DNA of 64,000 nucleotides. It comes from Dugong dugon. Taxonomy: Eukaryota > Chordata > Mammalia > Sirenia > Dugongidae. Location of the stretch: positions 142,384,736 to 142,448,735 of the forward strand of contig CM057463.1 of NCBI GenBank assembly GCA_030035585.1. Reading direction: 5' to 3'. Under the pieces are notes generated by a model. The model ran no database searches. It was not told the origin of the DNA and saw only the letters and a program-made list of their open reading frames with translations. Positions 58,897 to 64,000 of the stretch are shown in pieces (position 1 is the stretch's first letter; each line of letters begins with the position of its first letter). The translations under genes and the position numbers were made by a program.

Positions 58897-60775
58897 TAGG
58901 CAGAAGCACCACGCCTTCCCTCCACAGCAAAGATCCAAAAAACTAAGCTGAACAGAGAAAACAACAATCCTGAAACACTAAAACATCAAATGAAGAGATA
59001 AAGAAATCATCCAAGCACCAAAGGGAGTGAGAAAACTGACAGAGAATGGAGAGCGAGGAGAGATTCATGCAGAGGTCCCCTACCAACTAACGCAGCGCGG
59101 ATCCACCATCTTGGACTCCTATCAGAGACCAGCAAACACGGGGTACGAGAAAGCAGCTTCATGGAGCTTCCAGCGGGAGACAAAACAACTGGTAATTTGC
59201 AATATATGCTTTCCAACCCCCAACCCTTCTTCACCCCCACTAGGCCTCCTCTGCTTCCCGCGGCCACAATCTCTTGTCCGGGAAACACTGGCTGCTTGGA
59301 TTCCACACACCCAAACGGGCCGGCTCTCTGAGTGCCATTTGTTGGCTGCTGGTGTTGCTTTTTTCTGCTTCTTTTGATTTCTTCCTTACCTCTCACCACC
59401 TACCCCTCCTTTCACTCAAATACCTGGCTCTGTGCCTATCTTTGCTTCTTCCTGAGGGGCTGCAGAGCTCCAACAATTTGTGATATACGCTTTCCCACTC
59501 CCTACCCTTCTTCACCCACACTTACCCCCTGTGCTTCCAGCGGACACAGTCTCTTGTCCGAGAAAGACCGGCTGCTTGGATTCCACCAGCCCACACTAGC
59601 TGGCTCCCTGAGTGCCATTTGTTGGCTGCTGGTGTTGCTTTATTTTTTCTGCTTCTTTTGATTACTTCCTTACCTCCCCCTCTTTTCACTCTAATACCTG
59701 GCTCTGTATGCCATCTTTGCTTCTTCCTGAAGGGCTGTGGTGCTCTGTTCGAATGTGGAGCTGCTTCCCGGTCTGGGCTGCTGTGCTGGTGGGATCCCGG
59801 GGTTTCTGTTCACTTGTATGTTGTGAATTGTTCGTTTGTTTTCTTTTCCTTTTCTTGAGTTGGGAGCCCTTTCTGGCCAGGCAGTGCTCCATGGCAAGGA
59901 GACTACCCCCTTTGCTTGCACAGAAGTGCAAAGGGATACCTGAGGGCATTTCTTGTTTCTTTGGCTTTATTTTTTTTCCCGTTTTTTGGGGGCTTTTCTT
60001 GTTCTTCTTATTCTTTTTTTTTAATTTGTTTTGTTTTCTTTTCCCCTTTTTGTCTTTCTACATTACGCAGTTTCTTGTCTCTCTATATCTTCCTTCTATT
60101 TCTGTTCCCTGAATACCTCGTGTTCTATACCTCTACGCCTTCTAGCCAGGCTGTACTGAAACACCTAAGAGTGACTTCCCCAGACCTCAAAGCTACACCA
60201 GTGGGATCCCTGGGAAATTTGTGGTTCTTTAACCTTTCTGATTTTTATTTATTCATTCTTTTCTTTTCCTCCTCTTACCCTTTCTGTTTTTCTCCATTTC
60301 ATAGTCTCTCATCTCTCCACTCCAACAGTAAGCTCCCCTAGCATTCTTTTTTGTTTGTTTGTATGTTTTTGGCTCCTGTTCCTCTCTCCTCTCTCCCATA
60401 TCCATCTTAGCTCCAGACATACCAGTCTCCCCGCTGCAGCCTGCCTACCTGCACCGTGCGCTTGACATCACACCACCAAGCAGCACAGGCCTACTGGAAC
60501 CTACCCTGCACTGATTACCGACCCACCCTGGTGGCTCTGGTAAGTGCCACAAACAACCCATCCCAGCAACTCCTCTTCAGCTAGACCTGTCCTGCCGTAC
60601 TATATCTGAGTGACTGACCCTGCCAATTGGAGAAGGAGGCAAAAAGTATTGTGCCCACAGATGAGCAAACAACAAAGAACACACAGTCTGCCTGCTCAGA
60701 CATAGTTAAATTTTTTTTAAAAAAGGGATGAAACAAACTAATCTACAATCAATAAACGAGAAAAATAACTACTGA
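58897..60775 (+). promoter_or_regulatory. 5'UTR / internal promoter region of L1 copy B
   Basis: About 1.88 kb. A ~280-bp unit occurs twice in tandem (about 59,190-59,469 and 59,470-59,750), recognised from 'gttggctgctggtgttgctt' at 59,341-59,360 and 59,621-59,640. It is followed by a long T/C-rich stretch to about 60,400. The L1 internal promoter is expected here. Overlapping open frames on both strands (up to 166 codons) are low-complexity and mutually exclusive, so none is called. Confidence 0.75.
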
Positions 60776-61689
60776 ATGCCCCGAAGACAGAAGACAATAT
60801 CAAAACATTTACAAAAACAGGAGAGGACCGTTCCAGTAGGCATCCAAAATAAAACACCAGATGACTTCCCAGTGGAAGAAAATGCACTAGAACTACCTGA
60901 TAGGGAATTAAAATCTCTAATACTCAAAATTCTCCAAGAGCTGAGGCAAAAAGCTGACAAACAGGAGGAAAAAAATAGACAAATTCATGGAAAATAGAGA
61001 AAAAATGGGAAGAATTCAGGAAAATAATGCAGGAACAAAATGCCAAAATAAATTCACAACTAGAAATTATAGAAAGACAACAATTAGAAATCCAAAAGAT
61101 AAACAAGATTTCAGAAAAGGATGGAGTCATAAAAGTGCTGAGAAGCAGATTTGAAACGTTGGAAGACAGGATCAGTGGAATTGAAGACAAACACTTGGAT
61201 ACAACACTGTTTCAGGAAAACTCAGAAAAAAGAACAAAGAAAAATGAAGAGACCCTGACAGTTATGTGCGATACAAACAAAAGCAAAAATTTTCAAGTGA
61301 TTGGAATTCCAGAACAGGGGGAGAAAACAGAAAACAAAGAGAGGATCATTGAAGAACTGCTGACAGAAAACTTCCCCAATATCATGAAAGATGAAAAGCT
61401 GGCCATCCAAGAAGCTCCACAAATCCCATATAGGAGAGACCCCAAAAGAAAATCACCAAGGCATATCATAATCACACTCGCCAAAACCAAAGACAGACAA
61501 AGAATCCTGAGAGAGACTCATGAAAAACAAGAAGTCACATACAGAGGAGAAACAATAAGACTAAGCTCAAATTATTCCACAGAAACCATGCAGGCAAGAA
61601 GGCAATGGGATGACATATATAAAATCTTAACAGAAAAAAAATTGGCAGCCAAGAATAATATATCCTGTAAAACTCTCATTCAAATTTGA
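60776..61689 (+). pseudogene. L1 copy B ORF1 (ORF1p), one frameshift
   Basis: Start ATG at 60,776 ('MPRRQKTISKH'). The first frame stops at 60,995-60,997 because of a small indel; the second, 61,027-61,689, is open for 220 codons to the natural stop. In order it shows a coiled-coil ('SQLEIIERQQLEIQKI', 'SRFETLEDRISGIEDK'), an RRM-like domain ('NFQVIGIPEQG'), and a C-terminal domain ('KRKSPRHIIITLAKTKDRQRIL', 'RRQWDDIYKIL'). About 300 residues in all, the normal size. The protein packages L1 RNA in the cytoplasm; this copy would need its frameshift bypassed. Confidence 0.9.
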
Positions 61690-62243
61690 TGGTGAAATTA
61701 GGTCATTTCCAGATAAACAGAAATTAAGGGAATATGTAAAAGTCAAACCAAACTTACAAGAATTAATAAAGGGAGTTCTTCAATCTGAGGACAAACAACT
61801 TCAGCTGACAGGCAGAATCTATGTTTCAGGATCGTACCAGCCAGATACCAATCTAGGAAATGACCCCTTCAGGACTATCCGAAACCAAAAGAAATACAAC
61901 AAGGAATCAGAGCAGTTAATCAGTAAATGACAACAACATCAAAACAATAAAAGAGGGAACAAACGACATAGGTATAGAACATTCTAATGGAGAGGAAGGC
62001 AAGGCAATACCAAGTAATGGCAGACTGCTTCAAACTTAGAAAGATAATAGTAAAATTCATGGTAACCACAAACAAAGTTAACAAATATACTTATTAAAAA
62101 AAAAGAGGAAAAACATAAAGTCTCTGCAAAAACAAAACCTACAAATACAAAAGAAATGAAAAAAAATCCACAAACAAAAGTAACTCAGCACAAGAGAGTA
62201 AGAAAAAAGAAAACATCAGCACCACAAAAAAAAGCACTACAAA
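61690..62243 (+). other. L1 copy B inter-ORF spacer
   Basis: A-rich, non-coding, about 555 bp between the ORF1 stop and the ORF2 start. It aligns with 3098-3654 of copy A. Confidence 0.7.
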
Positions 62244-64000
62244 ATGACAGCAACAAACCCACATCTATCAAGAATTACACTGAATGTAAAAGGACTCAAT
62301 GCACCCATAAAGAGACGGAGAGTGACAGAATGGATAAGAAAAGAGGATCCATCAATATGCTGTCTACAAGAGACACACTTTAGAAACAAAGATGTGGATT
62401 TATTAAAAGTCAAAGTTGGAAGAAAATATATCAACCTTACAACTACCAAAAAAGGCAGGAGTGGCAATTCTAATCTCAGATAAAATAGACTTTAAAACAA
62501 AATCTACCATAAAAGACAAAGATGGACACTATATAATGATTAAGGGGATGATCCATCATGAAGACATAACCATAACAAACATCTACGCACCCAATGACAG
62601 GGATCCAAAATACATAAAACAAACTCTAACAACACTGAAAAGAGAAATTGACAGTTCCACAATAAGAGTAGGAGACTTCAACACACCACTCTCAGTAAAG
62701 GACAGAACAACTAAGAAGAAATTCAGCAAAGATACAGAAGACCTAAAGGGCACAATCAGCCAACTTGACCTCATAGACATATATAGAACACTCCATCCAA
62801 CCGCGGCAAAGTACACATTCTTTTCCAATGCACATGGAACGTTCTCCAGAATAGAACACATCTTAGGCCACAGAGCAGTCCTCAACAAGATCGAAAACAC
62901 TGAGATAATTCGAAGTATCTTCTCTGCCCATGGAGCCATCAAGGTAGAAATTAACAACAGGAAGACCAAGGAAAAAAAATCAATTACATGGAAACTGAAT
63001 AACACTCTGCTTACACATCAGTGGGTAACAGAAGAAATCAGAGATGGAATCAAAAAATTCCTAGAATCAAATGAGAATGAAAACATATCATACCAAAACA
63101 TAGAGAACATAACAAAGGCAGTCCTCAGAGGACAATTTATAGCAATAGATGCACATATCACAAAAGAAGAAAGGGGCAAAATCAAAACATTAACTACAGA
63201 ACTCAAACAAGTAGAAAGAGAACAGCAAAAAAATCCCACAACCACCAGAAGAAAGGAAATAGTAAAGATCAGAGCAGAAATAAATGAAATAGAGAATAGA
63301 AAAACAATAGAAAGAATCAACAAAAACAGAAGTTGGTTCTTTGAAAGAAACAACAAAATCGACAAACCACTGGCAAGACTGACAAAAGAAAAACAGGAGA
63401 GGACACAAATAACCCAAACAAGAAATGAAATGGGGGACATTACAACAGAACCAACAGAAATAAAAAGGATTATAACAGAATATTATGAAAAACTATACTC
63501 CAACAAATTTGAAAACCTAGAGGAAATGGATAAATTTCTAGAAACACACAGCTTACCCAAACTACAACAAAGTGATGTTGAAAATTTGAACAGACCCATA
63601 AAAACAGAAGAGATTGAAAAGGTAATAAAAAAACTCCCAACCAAAAAAAGCCCTGGCCCAGATGGCTTCACTGGAGAATTCTACAAAACATTTACAGAAG
63701 AGCTTGTACCAGTACTACTTAAGCTATTTTAGAGCATAGAGGAGGAAGCAACACTTGCAAATTCATTCTATGAAGCCAGCATAACACTGATACCAAAACC
63801 AGGCAAAGATGCCACAAAAAAAGAAAACTACAGACCAATATCTCTCATGAATATAGATGCAAAAATTCTCAACAAAATTCTAGCCAATAGAATTCAGCAT
63901 CACATCAAAAAAATAATACACCACAACCAAGTAGGATACATACCAGGTATGCAAGGATGGTTCAACATTAGAAACTCAATCAACGTAATCCACCACATAA
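62244..64000 (+). pseudogene. L1 copy B ORF2 (endonuclease-reverse transcriptase), partial, two main lesions
   Basis: Start ATG at 62,244 ('MTATNPHLSRITLNVKGLNAP', with 'CCLQETHF'). An A-run near 62,450 has lost about one base and shifts the frame; reading resumes in the frame open at 62,416-63,732. Endonuclease motifs include 'GDFNTP', but the S-x-x-D-H motif reads 'SRIEH', with Glu (62,854-62,856) for the Asp kept in copy A. The early RT region ('[17 protein letters not shown]') follows. A TAG at 63,730-63,732 replaces a CAG codon seen in copy A. The RT catalytic box lies beyond the window. Not functional as it stands. Confidence 0.9.

Larger units (their letters stand above)
58897..64000 (+). 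mobile_element. L1 copy B: 5' two-thirds of a well-preserved LINE-1, cut by the window end
   Basis: 5'UTR 58,897-60,775 with a duplicated ~280-bp unit, ORF1 60,776-61,689, spacer, and ORF2 from 62,244 running past 64,000. Its frames are much longer than those of copy A (220 codons of ORF1, 438 of ORF2), so it is the least degraded L1 here. It still has at least two ORF1 or ORF2 frameshifts and one ORF2 nonsense codon. The 3' end and TSD lie outside the window. Confidence 0.93.

Noticed and set aside
59007..60341. Open frames up to 166 codons in the 5'UTR of L1 copy B, considered as an ORF0-like gene
   Set aside because: They overlap one another, are low in complexity and are not conserved in copy A at matching positions. 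No support for an ORF0-type product.
63018..63440. 140-codon minus-strand open frames in L1 copy B
   Set aside because: They are antisense to ORF2 and lack any independent evidence.

Overview
The window looks like gene-poor, repeat-dense nuclear DNA of an afrotherian mammal, most likely an elephant or close relative. The best evidence is many copies of a tRNA-headed SINE whose body and 3' end match AfroSINEs, together with an RTE/BovB-type LINE sharing the same 3' end, and L1 elements with a long (about 0.9 kb) 3'UTR of the kind I associate with Proboscidea. The species call is inference from remembered repeat families; no search was run. I see no functional protein-coding gene and no structural RNA gene. 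The only cellular gene is a broken processed copy of ribosomal protein L7 at about 33.83-34.65 kb. Nearly every longer open frame lies in an L1 or RTE copy or is a chance reading of its opposite strand.

Layout. 0-0.6 kb: three successive L1 3' ends on the minus strand. 0.73-11.03 kb: an almost full-length plus-strand L1 (copy A) carrying two younger L1 insertions, both bounded by target-site duplications (TSDs). 11-13.7 kb: a MaLR-type LTR, an old L1 piece and a hAT MITE in otherwise unrecognised DNA. 13.75-15.85 kb: a truncated minus-strand L1. 16.7-20.5 kb: an MLT1-type LTR split by an AfroSINE, a MIR, an internally deleted RTE, and a second MIR split by another AfroSINE. 21.7-23.05 kb: two L1 3'UTR segments forming a 286-bp inverted repeat at about 97.5 % identity. 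24.15-31.21 kb: a complete but damaged minus-strand L1 (copy C) with a different 5'UTR and an LTR inserted in ORF2. 31.2-36.5 kb: an old L1 tail, the RPL7 pseudogene and a truncated L1 with perfect TSDs just beyond it. 37-46 kb: LTRs, RTE fragments, AfroSINEs, hAT MITEs and another L1. 46-54 kb: mostly unrecognised DNA with scattered SINEs and old repeats. 54-57.9 kb: a 5'-complete minus-strand RTE with an LTR inside. 58.4-58.85 kb: two AfroSINEs. 58.9-64 kb: the 5' two-thirds of a comparatively well-preserved L1 (copy B) that runs off the window.

The elements are related as mobilisers and passengers. L1 would supply the machinery for the L1 copies and for the RPL7 retrocopy. RTE shares its 3' tail with the AfroSINEs and probably mobilised them. 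The recurring 505-514 bp LTR is a solo LTR of MaLR-like build with 5-bp TSDs. Nesting gives a relative order: MIR and hAT first, then RTE, L1-A and L1-C, then AfroSINEs, the solo LTRs and the short L1 tails. I found no CRISPR, operon, toxin or other accessory system, and nothing I would call a new biological system. The most unusual items are the long inverted repeat, an AfroSINE with an internal 5' inversion between perfect TSDs, a duplicated 280-bp unit in the L1-B 5'UTR, and a nested L1 insertion with three consecutive tails.
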